From Obelidium mucronatum (taxonomy: Eukaryota; Chytridiomycota; Chytridiomycetes; Chytridiales; Chytriomycetaceae): a stretch of DNA of 64,000 bases. Within the stretch, counting starts at the first letter, position 1; each line of letters opens with the position of its first letter. Shown one piece after another: positions 1-11,337 of this stretch. The notes beneath the pieces are model-generated. The model was not told where the DNA came from and made no database searches. It was given only the letters and a program-made list of their open reading frames with translations. The translations under genes and the position numbers were made by a program. The stretch lies in assembly GCA_025765595.1 (NCBI GenBank), contig JAIVFH010000039.1:62001-126000 (forward strand). The letters are read 5' to 3'.

Positions 1-3000
1 AATTTGTGGAGAGAGGAAGCCGAGGCAAGTGGGGCTGGCGGCAGCTTCATTGGTGTGCTCGATATCTACGGATTTGAGCATTTCAAAAAGAATTCCTTTG
101 AGCAGTTTTGTATTGTACGTATAAATCGTATCTTGGTGTTGTTGATGGCATTTTGACTGATACTTTTTTGTTTCTTTCAGAACTATGCAAACGAAAAGCT
201 GCAACAAGAATTCAACCAACACGTGTTCAAGCTGGAGCAAGAAGAATACGTTGCAGAAAAGATCAACTGGTCATTCATTGATTTCAACGACAATCAGCCT
301 TGTATTGATTTAATCGAAGGGAAACTCGGTATTCTCGACCTGCTGGATGAAGAATCTCGTCTTCCATCAGGAAGCGATGGATCATTGATTACAAAGCTAT
401 ACCAGCGGTTTGATGGGAAACAAAAGTTCTTTGCCAAGCCAAGGTTTGGTCAGACGGCTTTCACAGTCAAACACTATGCGGTGGACGTGACTTATGAAAT
501 CGAGGCCTTTATCGAAAAGAATAAGGATACTGTTTCCGATGAACAATTGAATGTTTTGAATGCGTCTGGTTTCGAATTCTTGAAGGAAGTCTTGTACATT
601 GAGGATGTTGTTCAACCAGAGGTGCGAACCTCTTTGCATGCTCGTTTATTTTAAAAGGGTTTTCAATTGTTAACTCTCTTGCTGTTTTGCAGGCTGTTTC
701 TGGACGACAAGGTGGTGCACAGGTTAAAAAACCTTCTCTTGGATCTATTTTCAAGGGCTCGCTTGTAAATCTCATGAGCACACTTCGAAACACCCAAGTA
801 CACTACATTCGTTGTATCAAACCCAACCACACAAAAACAAGTTTTGGTTTCGAACCCCAACTTGTTTTATCCCAACTTCGGGCCTGTGGTGTTCTTGAAA
901 CTATTCGTATTTCATGTGCCGGTTATCCATCTCGATGGACCTTCCAAGAGTTTAGTGATCGTTACTACATTCTCGTGCCAAGCGTGAAATGGTGTCAAGA
1001 TTCCAAACTATTGACATCTCGAATTGTTGAACACACAATCTCGAATAAGGATCTCTATCAAATGGGATTAACCAAAATCTTTTTCCGGGCGGGAGAGTTG
1101 GCGAGCTTGGAAAAGCAGAGAAGCGAGAAACTGCGATACTGTGTGGTGTTGATTCAAAAGAACATTAGACGGTTTGTGTATCGTCAAGAGTTCTTGAGGA
1201 AGAAGGCGGCTGCTATCGTTATACAGACTGGTAAGAAAAAAAAAAAACTTTCTTGGATTTAGAAGTTGTTGTTTTTTCTGAGTGCTTTATTTTTTCTTCC
1301 TTAATTCAGCCTTCCGTGGATACCTTGCACGTAAACAATACAAAGAAGAACGTGAAGCCCGCGCTGCTGTGGTAATCCAAACCGCATACCGCCGATACAC
1401 CGCCATGAAAGCCCTTCGCAAAAAGTTGGACGCCATCATCCTCATTCAATCCACCTACCGAATGCGGGTAGCAGTTCTCAAGTACCACAACATGCGATAC
1501 CGTACCGCTGCCGTGAAACTCCAAAGCGCGTTCCGCGGGTACCTTGCGCGAAGAACATACCGAGAAAAGTATGATCTGATTGTCCTCCTGCAAAGCATTG
1601 TGCGTCGCAAGAATGCCGTGGAACAACTCAAAAAAATGAAGGTGGAAGCCAAATCTGTTGGGAAACTGAAAGCCATGAACTACACGTTGGAGAACAAGGT
1701 GATTGAGTTGAGTGTGGGTGTCAAGAGCCATGTGACAGAAAACAAGGCGTTGACGGAGAAGGTTGTCAACTTGGAGAGTCAGCTTGCGTCGTGGAAAGAA
1801 AAGTTTACACGATTGGAGCATAGCTCAAAAACTGCGTTGGAGAGTAATGCCGATTTGAAGGCGGAGCTGAAGGCTGCTATCGAGTCCAGAGATTCACTGC
1901 AAAGAGATGTGGACCGTTTGGGAGTTGAGATGGGCAAGAAGGATGCCGTGGTTGTCGGTCTACAAAGCGATGTTGCCAAGTTCAAGGAGGAGATCAAGAG
2001 AATGCGAGAAGAGTTATTCAAAACCCCCGTCGCCGTCCCTAAGGCTAACTCTGTCGACGAAAGTGCATTCATTGCTGCTCTTCGGAAGGAGAATGCCTTG
2101 TTGAGAGATCAGGTCAATAGGCTCAGCAGCTCTCCACCCGAGTATGAGAAGCCTACAACTCAAGCTTTCACGACTGATGTTACTGTGGCCCGAATGGAGC
2201 TTCCAAGGCAACAACAACAGCAACTCAACAAAATTGCTTCCAAGGCTGTTGAGTCGGGCGGTCCTTTCGGATCTGTTGAATATATGGTGAGGAACGACAA
2301 AGCTCAATCCATCCACCACGTTGATTTACCGTATTTGATTGCTTCTTTGACTGGCCTTTTGTGTATATTGGGGCTCCGTCTGCTGGACCAAATGGTCTTC
2401 AGCCAGATTTAAAAAAAAAAAAAAGGAGTACCTCAAGAAAAGTGCCATTGTTCGCTATTTTTGTTTCTTTTTTTTTTTCTTCTGCACCTTTTCCCCCCCT
2501 CTGTTACCTTATATACATTTAAATTAGAGAATAAACCAACCCACTTTTTTTTACCCCCTACAAAAATTAGAATCCAAGTGCATCGTTTGACGATAAGGCA
2601 TTGGAAGATGAAATTATTGACTCGTTGATTACAAATTTGCGGATTCCACTTCCCAGTACACAGACAATTGCAACACGACCTGAAATATTTTTCCCTGCGC
2701 ACTTGATTGGACTTTCATTGAAGAAATTGTTGCTGTTCAATTTAGGGGCAAGGACTCAAGCGATTATGGGGGCTATAACATCTGGTAACATTGTCTCTCT
2801 CTTTACTTTTCTCTGTCTTATATTGAAACTAACCCATTTCCTCTCTCTCTTTCTTTCTTTTTGATAAAGCCGTGCAACTTCTCACCAAGCGCTTTGAAGA
2901 TGACTACGTGTCTGCCTTCTGGCTTTCGAATTGCTACGAACTCGCATGTATTGCCAAAGTGATTCAACAACAACTTGAATCACGCTATCGAGCTGAATTT

Positions 3001-4162
3001 GAAGGATCCGAAACCGATGTGACGCTTCGAAAGTTTCAGGAAGATTTGAGTGATATCATGAATGATATTTATTCGGGTTGGATCAAGGTTTTGAAGCGCC
3101 GTTTGTCGAATATGATTATTCCTGCAGTCGTTGAAAATCAGTCACTTCCAGCTTATATGAGGTTTGATTTCTATTTATTTTTTTATTTTGGTGCCTTCGT
3201 TTTTAATTGGAAACTCCTTTTTTGCAAAACAACAACAAAAAAAAAAGCAAACAACCTGGTGGCGCCTTCTCCAAAATCGGCAAAACTCCTGGTGGAACGC
3301 AATTCAAGATTGAACAACTCTTGAACTTTTTGACCAAGTTGTCCAAGACTTTGAAATGCTATTACATGCATCCGCAGTTGTCGTCCCAGATTCTTTCCGA
3401 GTTGGTCAGAGCTATTGGTGTTTCTGCGTTCAACCATTTATTGGTGCGCAAGAACTTTTGTACGTGGAAGCGTGGAATGCAACTTCAGTATAATGCGCAG
3501 AGATTGGAGGAATGGTGTTTGACTCAGCAGTTACCAGATGGTAAGAAAGGGGAGGGGGGGGGGGGGGGGGGGGGGGGGGGAGAAATCAACAAGAATCATG
3601 AACCCATTTGGACTAAATGCATCATTTTTTTTGGTTCCCTTATCCAGCGATTTCGCATTTGCAGCATTTCAACCAAGCAGCCAAGCTATTTGTTTTAATG
3701 AAGTCTCCGCCTTCTGATGTTGAGATTGTTTTCAAAGAGTTGAGTTGAGCTCACTTGTTTGTTTTGTTTCCCGTCATAACTGATTTTTACTCCTTCGCCA
3801 AAAAAAATTATAATAATGATAGATGCTATTTGCTCAACGCAACCCAGATCAAGAAGCTGTTGATTCTTTATTACGTGACAGACTTTGATCCGCCAGTGAG
3901 ATATATTTTTGTATTATTTTTTTTTGTCGGTCCTCTCATTTACCCCGATCCCCCCACACCAATGTAGCTTCCCCAAAGACTCGTGAGTATCATTAGTTCC
4001 CGTGCAGGTCCAAATGATGAGGCGGTTGATATATTGTCTCTGGACTTGGACAAGGTGCCCGAGTTTGAGCAACCGGGCTGGCAGGCGTTGGAAGCGGGGA
4101 TTGATTCATTTGTTCCGCAATGGATCTCGTTGCCACACATTCGAGCATTGTTGTCTTTGTGA
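1..4162 (+). CDS. Class V myosin heavy chain, 5' end missing
   Basis: Actin-based cargo motor. Ten exons are visible: 1-114, 181-621, 693-1230, 1310-2286, 2571-2784, 2870-3161, 3248-3540, 3648-3738, 3823-3895 and 3968-4162; all join in frame and give about 1,075 residues. Exon 1 opens inside the motor domain (relay region with SFEQFCI, continuing [12 protein letters not shown]). Exon 3 completes the motor and starts the IQ neck; exon 4 has further IQ motifs (FRGYLAR, twice) and then coiled coil; exons 5-10 encode the globular DIL cargo-binding tail (for example [18 protein letters not shown]). The intron at 3739 uses the unusual donor GTTGAG. The intron at 3541-3647 contains a 27-bp G run. 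AATAAA-like motifs follow the stop. Upstream motor exons lie outside the window. Family assignment is secure from motor, IQ and DIL order. Confidence 0.95.
3554..3580. repeat. Poly-G tract in myosin intron
   Basis: An uninterrupted run of 27 G lies a few bases downstream of the 5' splice site of a myosin V intron. Length in such runs is often unreliable in assemblies. Confidence 0.9.
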
Positions 4163-4232
4163 AGTGAAGAAAAGCGAAATCAAATAAATAAGTATCATTA
4201 TTGTATTATTTATTTAATAGATAAACAAAATA

Positions 4233-5450
4233 ATGTGGACTGGCGGACTTGCTTTGGCCCAACTCTACGCTCTATCTCAATCGGAATCGAGACCGCTACA
4301 AGAAGACATTGATTCTGGCGCATTAGTCAGCAAACAGTTCAAAACTGGGATTGATGGAGAAGGAGGCGGAGGAGGTGTTGGCATTGGCCACCTTCCGCGC
4401 GAACTTCTTGATCAGATCTGCGCATACCTTCCTTTGGAAAGCGTCAAAGTCGCTGGTTTAACATCCAAACATGTATTCGGATGTGCTTTGTTCGGATCGC
4501 TCCCGTTTGCACGTCGGCACTTGGATTTGAAGGGCTACGAGGCCTCTTTTGTGCCACGGTTCAACAACCAACAACTATTTGATTCTCTGCCTCTTACATA
4601 CAAAGCCGTTCTTCATGAGCACATGTTTGTCACGCGTCTCGTCTGGAAGATGAACAATTGCATTGTATCTGAGGCGCAAGCGACGGCTATCGTGCATCTT
4701 CTTACGGACGCACAAGCGTTCCCTGGCTTCGATATTCACGTGAATGCAGACATTGTATTTCGGTGGTGCGCCAAGCTGGGATTTTTGGGCCTAATGAAGC
4801 AGCTGGAGCAGAGTCAGACGCACGGGGAGCTTGCGGCGTCGGCGCTGGCAGACGCGGTGCAGTGGGCGGCCACGAACGGCGACGTGGCGATGGGGGCGTG
4901 GCTGCTCGGGTTTGCGCGCACGGACCCCGGCGCCGACCACGACTACGCGCTGCGGCTCGCGACGACGCTCGGCCACGGCGGCTTCGTGGCGCTGCTGCTG
5001 GCGGACGGGCGCGTCGACCCCGCCGCCGACGCAAACAACGCCGTGCGCGCGGCCGCGGCGCTCGGCCACGCCGCCATCGTCGGCGCGCTGCTGGCGGACC
5101 CGCGCGTCGACCCCGCCGCCGCACACAGCAACGCGCTGTGGGCCGCCGCCGAGGCCGGCCACGCGTCAGTCGTCGCGCTGCTGCTCGCCGACGCGCGCGC
5201 CGACCCCGCCGCTGCTGAGAACCACGCGCTGCGCATGGCCGCCGCAAACGGCCACGCAGAAGTTGTTGCGCTGCTGCTGCGCCACGCTGCCGTTGACCCG
5301 AACGCGATGGGCGGCGCTGCGCTTGCTGCCGCTGCGGCGCGCGACCATGCTGACGTGCTGAAGATGCTGTGCACCGATCCCCGCGTGGACGCAGTGACTC
5401 GCGCCCAGTTTACAAAAACGGCTTGGAATATTGGGTCATGGTTTTCTTGA
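4233..5450 (+). CDS. F-box-like / ankyrin-repeat protein
   Basis: Single-exon 405-aa protein. Residues about 52-80 (LPRELLDQICAYLPLESV) resemble an F-box, the Skp1-binding motif of SCF ubiquitin ligases. Residues about 215-395 contain at least five ankyrin-type repeats of the A-x-x-GH-x-x-V-x-x-LL-x-D-x-R-V-D pattern, a protein-binding solenoid. A role as substrate adaptor of an SCF ligase is inference. From about 4810 to 5400 the DNA is extremely GC-rich with G/C-ending codons and alanine-rich output, unlike the AT-rich first 550 bases of the same ORF; every frame is open there, so long overlapping ORFs on both strands are compositional shadows. The gene starts 70 bp after the myosin stop. 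Confidence 0.8.
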   Translation: MWTGGLALAQLYALSQSESRPLQEDIDSGALVSKQFKTGIDGEGGGGGVGIGHLPRELLDQICAYLPLESVKVAGLTSKHVFGCALFGSLPFARRHLDLKGYEASFVPRFNNQQLFDSLPLTYKAVLHEHMFVTRLVWKMNNCIVSEAQATAIVHLLTDAQAFPGFDIHVNADIVFRWCAKLGFLGLMKQLEQSQTHGELAASALADAVQWAATNGDVAMGAWLLGFARTDPGADHDYALRLATTLGHGGFVALLLADGRVDPAADANNAVRAAAALGHAAIVGALLADPRVDPAAAHSNALWAAAEAGHASVVALLLADARADPAAAENHALRMAAANGHAEVVALLLRHAAVDPNAMGGAALAAAAARDHADVLKMLCTDPRVDAVTRAQFTKTAWNIGSWFS

Positions 5451-5942
5451 ACTCTGCTTGTGGGTTTTATTTAATCAAAGTAAAATCTACAAAACTTGAT
5501 CATCAGCCAATTCCTTTTGAACCTATATGAAGTTGAAATAAATACTTCACCCTTGTTGCTTCTGCGGAAGTAAGCTTGTGCGCAAGCAACTGAAGGGACT
5601 ACGACGTCAAGACCACTGTGCGGACTGCAAACCACAAATTGGTCATGAACCTGACTGGGGTACAGCTGGACCACCTCAACAAAAGCCTCACCGTTGCTTA
5701 AGTACCAGCCACGCAGAACTTGTTCAACGTTGAGTTGACAGCAGCAGTCGATAAAGAGCACAAGGCACTTGTCCTTGGCATCGACAATGCCCACCACCAA
5801 CAACCTGGAGAAATCCCCAAGGCAATGTTCCAACTCTGGACCAAAAAAGGCCAAACAATTGTGCAAGCCTTTGGCCACAACCAACAGCCACGAAGCAGTC
5901 GTCAGTCTGTAATTTGAGACTGAACAGGACAAACTCAGATGC
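5451..5942. other. Intergenic, no supported gene
   Basis: Open frames exist on both strands (minus 5471-5944; plus 5720-5917), but none resembles a known family. The plus-strand reading looks slightly protein-like and may be the decayed upstream part of the element at 5943-6770. I cannot assign it. Confidence 0.4.
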
Positions 5943-6770
5943 ATGCAGCTCCATCCATGCCTCTACTTTAACTGCAACACAGCAAATTTGGCTGACAAAG
6001 ACAAATCTCCGGACACTCGACGACACAGGGAACAAACCAGATCCCTGGTCGTAAAGGACATGGAGAAATACACAAGAGCCCAAGGCTGGGACAATGCTGT
6101 GCGCGCGCTTGGAAACGGAAAAACAAACTTCAAAATTGTCAGAGGGGATAGGATAAAAAAAATCCCCTACTCTCATGTGGTCGTGATGAAGGCAGAAGAC
6201 GATGCAAAGAAAATGGACAACACTGTGGTGAGGAAAAACAAAAACACATATACCCAGAATACTAAAACCAAAAACCAGTACCAATTCCCAGCATCAAACT
6301 CAACCTTCACGTTTGTCAGAAAGCTGGTCAGAAAACCAGATGGAACATACAGAAACCGGGAATACTGCAAACACTGCCTCATGGACCATCTCCACCAAAA
6401 CTGCCCAACACACAAGAAAGAAGTTGAGGAACACTTGAAAAGACTGGGATAAAGAACCTGCTACCTATCAATAAGTGGAGAGGAGGTCAGACAAATCTGC
6501 GTGGACCTCAGAAACCTTGAAAGCAAGGGAGCACAAGCCAAAGGATGCTGCCACTTGGAAATCCACATGGCTGAGGCTATCAAGCCCATCAAACCAACAA
6601 CCAGAATGGGGAACAGCACTGCCAAACTGCCAAATGCAACCAGAATCTTGTCCAACGCCCAACGAATGGCTCTCCAAGGAACCCCTCCCACAACTGGAAG
6701 AGCTCCAACTGGAAGAACCTTTCAAACGGAAGATAATGTTAAAATGACCTGTCTTATAGGATATTTCTCT
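5943..6770 (+). pseudogene. Gag-like zinc-knuckle ORF remnant
   Basis: The first open frame (5943-6452, 169 aa) is Lys/Asn/Thr-rich and ends with a C-x2-C-x3-H-x4-C cluster (YCKHCLMDHLHQNC), close to but not identical with the CCHC knuckle of retrotransposon Gag proteins. After its stop a different frame stays open to about 6770 (reading EEVRQICVDLRNLESKG onward), suggesting a frameshifted continuation. No reverse transcriptase, integrase or long terminal repeat could be tied to it. A degraded retroelement is the best guess; a lineage-specific protein is possible. Confidence 0.4.
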
Positions 6771-6793
6771 ATAGTTCCGTAGGTGGAAACCCG

Positions 6794-6819
6794 GGTTCGA
6801 TTCCCGCTAGTAACTTTTT
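6794..6819 (+). other. tRNA-like B box with T5 stop
   Basis: A perfect RNA polymerase III B-box (GGTTCGATTCC) in a T-arm-like context is followed 10 bp later by TTTTT. No D-arm or acceptor stem can be folded upstream, so this is a tRNA 3'-half relic or the head of a SINE-like element, not a working tRNA gene. Confidence 0.5.
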
Positions 6820-7151
6820 ACTTCAATCTTCTATTTTTGATTTTGTCATCTTTGATTTGTCAGCTTTATCAATCTTTTCAGTTTCATTTTGTGATATCAT
6901 TCTTGATTTCACATAATATTGTGCTATCACTCTTGCTATCACAATTTTCTGTTTGATTTTCAGTTTGTTTTCTGTTTTGAACTTTTGTTATTTGTAATTC
7001 CAGAACTTGCATAAATAGCAAGCTTTCTGCTCTGAGTTTTAGTTCAGTTTCAATACATTCTGTGTTAGTCTTACAGTTTTGTAACTCTTTGTCTCCGTCT
7101 CTCGTGACCTCAAGCCGTTATTGGACAAGCTCTCGTGCCCCCTAAGCCCTC
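6820..7151. other. AT-rich leader, possible promoter
   Basis: AT-rich segment with a TATA-like CATAAATAG at about 7010 and pyrimidine-rich sequence leading into the ORF at 7152. It could be a promoter or a decayed LTR; no second copy is present in the window to decide. Confidence 0.3.
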
Positions 7152-7517
7152 GTGCCCTCTAGAACCCTTAAGTCTTTTATTGACTATCTGGTTCTAACAG
7201 AAGAACAGAAAGAAGAGCTAAAGATGGCAGTTCAAGCTAAGGTGAATGAGCTCAAAAAGGAGATGGAAACAAAGATAGAAGCAGAAATGGAAAGAGTGAA
7301 AGGGGAGTTGGAAGAGAAGATGGAGATCTGGATGAAGGAAAAGGATAACAGCCTGAATGACCAATGGGCAAAAATCCAGAATGACATGGAGGAGGAAGCA
7401 ATTAAACCCATGGCGGAAACAACGGAAGAAACTGAAAAGGGGGAGGAAACTGACGAGCCAACAAAGTTGGAGCCATTCGATGAGGAAATGACAGAGGAAG
7501 AAGGGGAATCCCTTTGA
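7152..7517 (+). CDS. Small charged coiled-coil protein, unknown
   Basis: Predicted 121-aa protein, nearly all Glu, Lys, Met and Asp. Residues about 12-85 have strong heptad character (coiled coil); the C-terminal third is acidic. There is no ATG at 7152 (the codon is not AUG), so an in-frame ATG further in or an upstream exon must supply the start. Composition and position between element remnants fit a Gag or accessory protein of a mobile element, but I recognise no family. Confidence 0.35.
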   Translation: MPSRTLKSFIDYLVLTEEQKEELKMAVQAKVNELKKEMETKIEAEMERVKGELEEKMEIWMKEKDNSLNDQWAKIQNDMEEEAIKPMAETTEETEKGEETDEPTKLEPFDEEMTEEEGESL

Positions 7518-7544
7518 GAGGCAATCATTGGCAAAATCAAGGTG

Positions 7545-9007
7545 TTAAAGGAAAAAATCTTTGGAAAACAACTGCACCGCCCAAGGAAGGCTGATCATCG
7601 CGGGAGGTTTCAGTTGGATTGAAAACTCAACACGATCCATCAAATTCCGGATGCGCGACTCAATATGTTTGGCATTTGATACCCCAAACATTCTGATGGA
7701 ATCACCTGGGAATAAAGTCTTGATGTTGGTCTTGAGGGCCGTAAGAGCGCCAGACATTGTTCGTCTGGTCAAAACCATCCCCTCCTCATCACAAAAGATG
7801 AGCAGTTCATCCAAAGCAACTCGAACCAGAGCTTCAAAGGAATCTTCCAAGACCGTGTATGGTAGTACTCCTGTTCATAAATTTCCATAAACTCATAAAG
7901 TTGAACCAAAGCGGCAATCACCTAAATTGGCAACTTGAACTTCAAACTTTTTCTTGACAGGAAGAGCGCCATAAATATACTGTGCATACAGAGACTCGGA
8001 TGAATTCATGGCGAATTATGCTTGTGAGAAATTGCACCAACTCCCTACTGGAGTCATGTCCACTGTTTTCATTCAACAGCTGGCGGCAATCCACATCACC
8101 AGCAAGTAAATGACTACCCAACGCAAAGCAACATTGCACAGTTGATGCCAAAAAATCATTGGCACAGCTGTGTCGTTCGCGTTCTGGATGGGCAGCAAAG
8201 TTGCGACCGTGAACCGCATTTTTCAAGACAGCTTTTCCAATGGACGTGTTGATAAATCTGGAGCATTCAGAGACGTCGTCTGAGATCTTGTTTGTGCGAC
8301 CGACGAGACCGTTTGATTCCATGTTCATCGCTAATTCAAAGCTTGCTCTGGCAGTGGTCACGGTAGCAGCTTGATCGACCGGCTTCATAGTTTCGCGTGT
8401 ATAGGGCCGTAATTCTGTGTCGTCGCGGTTGCATGCGGAGGAGGAGGAGGTATCGCTCGAGATTGCAGTGAGTCGTGTGTTGTATTCTCTCAAGCTCCCT
8501 GCTTCTGAAACAACTCTTTTGCGAGCGAGGGGCGAATCAGGCGATGACAATCGTATATCGGCAAGCTTTTGTTTTTGACTCTGATGAGTTCCAGTTTGGA
8601 CTGCCAGAATATCTGCGAGGTTCTTGTTGCTGTCACTGACGATATGAATTACAGCTTGTCGCACAGCCTGCATGTATGCAAATTTAGAACTACAACTGTC
8701 TGTCCGCTGGATAAAATACCTCCACTCGAGTTTTCTCTGCCTCGAAGGACCTTTTCGCTGCAAAAGTTGGAACCAGCAGAATTAGGCAAGTATTCATCCT
8801 GGCGGGCGATAGCTTACTTCTCTTCTTTTTCTTCAGTTCGGCCTTAATGCGCTCGAGTTTTGGCTGGTTGTCTGCAGTCGAGACACGCAATGCTGCATCA
8901 CAAACGTGAATCAGAGCCTTGACTTTTGACAGGTATGTGTCCCAAGACTCCTCCAGATTTCGGGCACTTGCAAGCTCGTCTGGAATGGCAATGTAGATAT
9001 TCTCCAT
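7545..9007 (-). CDS. Unrecognised multi-exon gene, model uncertain
   Basis: Three coding blocks run down the minus strand: 9007-8818 (MENIYIAIPDELASARNLEE, then a Lys-rich helix), about 8757-7950 (273-aa open frame) and about 7890-7545 (ending KDFFL). A GTAAGC donor at 8817 and a TTTGCAG acceptor at 8758 bracket a 60-nt intron, but splicing them leads to an early stop rather than into the long middle frame, so either another splice pair is used or the gene has decayed. The middle block ends in a helical, hydrophobic stretch (LVQFLTSIIRHEFIRVSV) and the last block is a clean helical reading. I do not recognise the protein. A Harbinger-like transposon sits 43 bp upstream of the ATG. Confidence 0.45.
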
Positions 9008-9050
9008 TTTTGGACGCGTATTTTAATTTATTTTTTATTTAAAAGATAAT

Positions 9051-9067
9051 AGACATGTGCCGGTTTT
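9051..9067 (+). repeat. Left terminal inverted repeat
   Basis: 17 bp, identical to the reverse complement of 11608-11624; preceded by AAT. Confidence 0.9.
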
Positions 9068-9189
9068 TACCGGCGATCGATAGATCGATAATAAACGCTA
9101 AAAATCGGTCTCTATATTGCGGTTTTTATAGAGAATTAGCGCAATAGCGCATCGCAATAAAAATATCGTTATCGGTCAACCACCAAAAA

Positions 9190-9262
9190 AAATACTTAGT
9201 GGGAATCGAACCACTAGCCTTAAATATCCTTCACTTAAGCAGTAACTCACTGCGCTAGTGAC
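9190..9262 (-). other. tRNA-derived segment inside the transposon
   Basis: On the minus strand an A-box-like TAGCGCAGTGAG (9257-9246) and a perfect B-box GGTTCGATTCC (9212-9202) are correctly ordered and followed by a run of eight T. GCAG/CTGC can form a D-stem, but the anticodon loop lacks U33, the T-loop would be eight nucleotides and no acceptor stem pairs. It is a tRNA relic or SINE-like insertion carried by the element. Confidence 0.55.
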
Positions 9263-9411
9263 TCAACGTTCATTATCTAAGTTTACAATACATTGGAAAT
9301 AAAATCAAATAAACAAGCAAGCGGCGTTATGCCCATAGACAAAAGAAAAGAATAACTCTAAAGTAAATAAGAGAAAATCTTCAATATTAAATTTATTTTA
9401 CTATCCTACAT

Positions 9412-10388
9412 CTAAGGATACCGCTGTTGGTTCTTGAAGGTGTACATTGTTGTGCTGTGAATAATAACTTTGATGATATTCCAGAGGTAGGAGCGATCCA
9501 TTTGTCCAGGGTTGAAGGATTCTGGAACTCTGCGAACACGATTTGTGTGTTTGATTGCGGTGTAGCGCTTTGCAAATCCAAAGGAATGCTCGACTACCAC
9601 GCGTTTGATGGCGTGCATGTGGTTGTAGGCGCGCTTGAAGGGGGTGAGTGGCGTTCTGGCAGTAGATTTGAAGGGCACAATCAGGCTGAGGGCTCGTCCG
9701 CGAGGACCCACATAGCCCTTATCAGCCAGCACCAACTCGCCCGGATCCAATTGAGGATGATCACGGGCGTACATGGTCATGTCATGGATGGATCCTTTGA
9801 ACATCTGGTACTTCAGTTAGAACTGTTGATGTTTGACAGCAAGACATACCATTTCCCCCATCCAGCAGATGTTACCGCGATTGTCATGTAAGGCATTGCA
9901 CTTTTACGCAATGCCTCTTGTACTTACCAGAGAAGAACCTTCTCTGTTTGCGATGGGGTGGCCTCTGGATATAAACCTAAGAAAAACTAAGTGAATAACA
10001 AATGCAGAATGATAAAATAAAGAAATAAGTAAAATAGACCACTTACCGGAAATGCGTCAAGGGAGAGGCGGTGGCGTAAGTCAAATGACCCATCTGTGAT
10101 GTCATTTGCATCACACCAGCGATCATCCCACACCTCCTCCAGTTCGTTGATGACACTTCCCAAATAAATAATACCCTTTTTAATTTTTCCAGCAAGGGAT
10201 CCGTAGGATTTGCGGGTTTTATATTCAGCTGAGGCCCGTTTGGTTGTGTCTGTCTTCAAACTCTGAAAACAGTCAAACAAGTACTTGCGGGTCTTGATTG
10301 GTGTATTTCTGCCGCAGTACTTCAGGAACAACTCCTCCAAGCGTCTCTTGATCCAATCCAGTTGATGCACGTAAGCTCCCAACAACAA
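9412..10388 (-). pseudogene. DDE transposase (IS5/Harbinger type), frameshifted
   Basis: Coding blocks on the minus strand: about 10388-10047 (ends SLDAFP), intron 10046-9977, 9976-9884 (VYIQRPPHRKQRRFFSGKYK, running to a stop), a block ending GEM at about 9850, a 45-nt intron, and 9804-9412. Together they match a DDE_Tnp_4-like catalytic domain: first Asp in LDAFPVYIQRP, second in LADKGYVGPRG, Glu in VVVEHSFGFAKR. At 9886-9884 the frame hits TGA; one base fewer would continue as DNRGNICWMGEM and then FKGSIHDMT, the expected next motif. The break is therefore a single-base frameshift (or sequencing error) in the core domain. An extra 5' exon is possible, because a GTAAGT donor lies upstream of 10388. 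Confidence 0.8.
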
Positions 10389-10530
10389 AGTTCCATGACA
10401 TTTTTTATTCTACTGATTACTTACCTGTCTTGTAATTACAACTGATATATAGAAATGGAATATTCTAATGAATTGTTTAAATGGAATTTATTTGAAATCT
10501 AATAAAAGAAACGCGTCTTGACGCGTAGAA

Positions 10531-11337
10531 ATGAAACACCCCCCCAACTTCATGTCAGCATCCAAAAACACAAAGAAGCCTATCACTTCAAAGTCAGCCA
10601 GCCCAATTAAGAAGCCCGTATTTGATGACGTTATTCCTCTCTTTCAGTCTCCACGTAAGAAGCAGCTAATGGGGACATGGTAAGTAACACTAGACAACCA
10701 TCACCTTTCCACCATGTATCAACACTTACCTTCGCAAATCATGGATAGGTTCCGCCAAACACGCACTAGTAAGCGCACAAAGTTCACCCGACTTGCAGCA
10801 ATGATCAAGCAGAAGCTGGGATTGACGATTGACTCCATGAAGCTCAAGAGCCGCAGCAACGAGCTTGATGAACTTGCTGACGCTCTTCCAGCAAGCGAAG
10901 GCGATGATGATGTGGTGGAAACTGATGCCCTATTAGCCGATATCCAGGAGTCAGCAGCAGCGACGTCAGGAAATCATAACACTAGATACCTTAAACAGAT
11001 TGCCACCTTCCTCAGCCGAATCGCTACTTCACAAGAATCTCTTGTGAAGCAAAACGCTGCCCAGATCTTTCGCCAGAGTGTGGCTGTAGTGTCCAATGCT
11101 GGGGTTTCATTCGACGCAATGGAGTCCATGAAGCTCTCGAAGACTGACAGTTTGAAGGTGGCTGCAAATAAGAAGAAGTTAGCAAAGGAAAAGGAAAAGA
11201 AGAAGAAAGCGGTGAAGAAGATGTCAAAGAAGAAGGTTGTTGGTGAGGGGGGGAAGGGGGAAGCTGAGGACGATGAGGATGAGGATGAGGATGAGGAGGA
11301 GGAGGAGGAGGAGGATGAGGAGGATGAGACTTTATGA
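10531..11337 (+). CDS. Second protein of the Harbinger-like element
   Basis: Two exons, 10531-10679 and 10749-11337, joined by a 69-nt GTAAGT...ATAG intron. The 245-aa product begins with a Lys/Ser/Pro-rich basic region, has a helical middle (residues about 55-150), a Lys-rich stretch (KKKLAKEKEKKKKAVKK) and an acidic Asp/Glu tail that ends the protein. Harbinger elements usually encode a second DNA-binding (Myb/SANT-like) protein needed for transposition; location and divergent orientation fit that role. I see no clear tryptophan-spaced Myb repeat, so the function is inferred from context only. Confidence 0.6.

Noticed and set aside
4702..5374. Several long antisense and out-of-frame ORFs (up to 181 codons)
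   Set aside because: They are Arg/Ala-rich shadows produced by the GC island of the ankyrin gene.
6776..6812. tRNA gene
   Set aside because: Only the T-arm/B-box half is present; no acceptor, D or anticodon stems can be folded.
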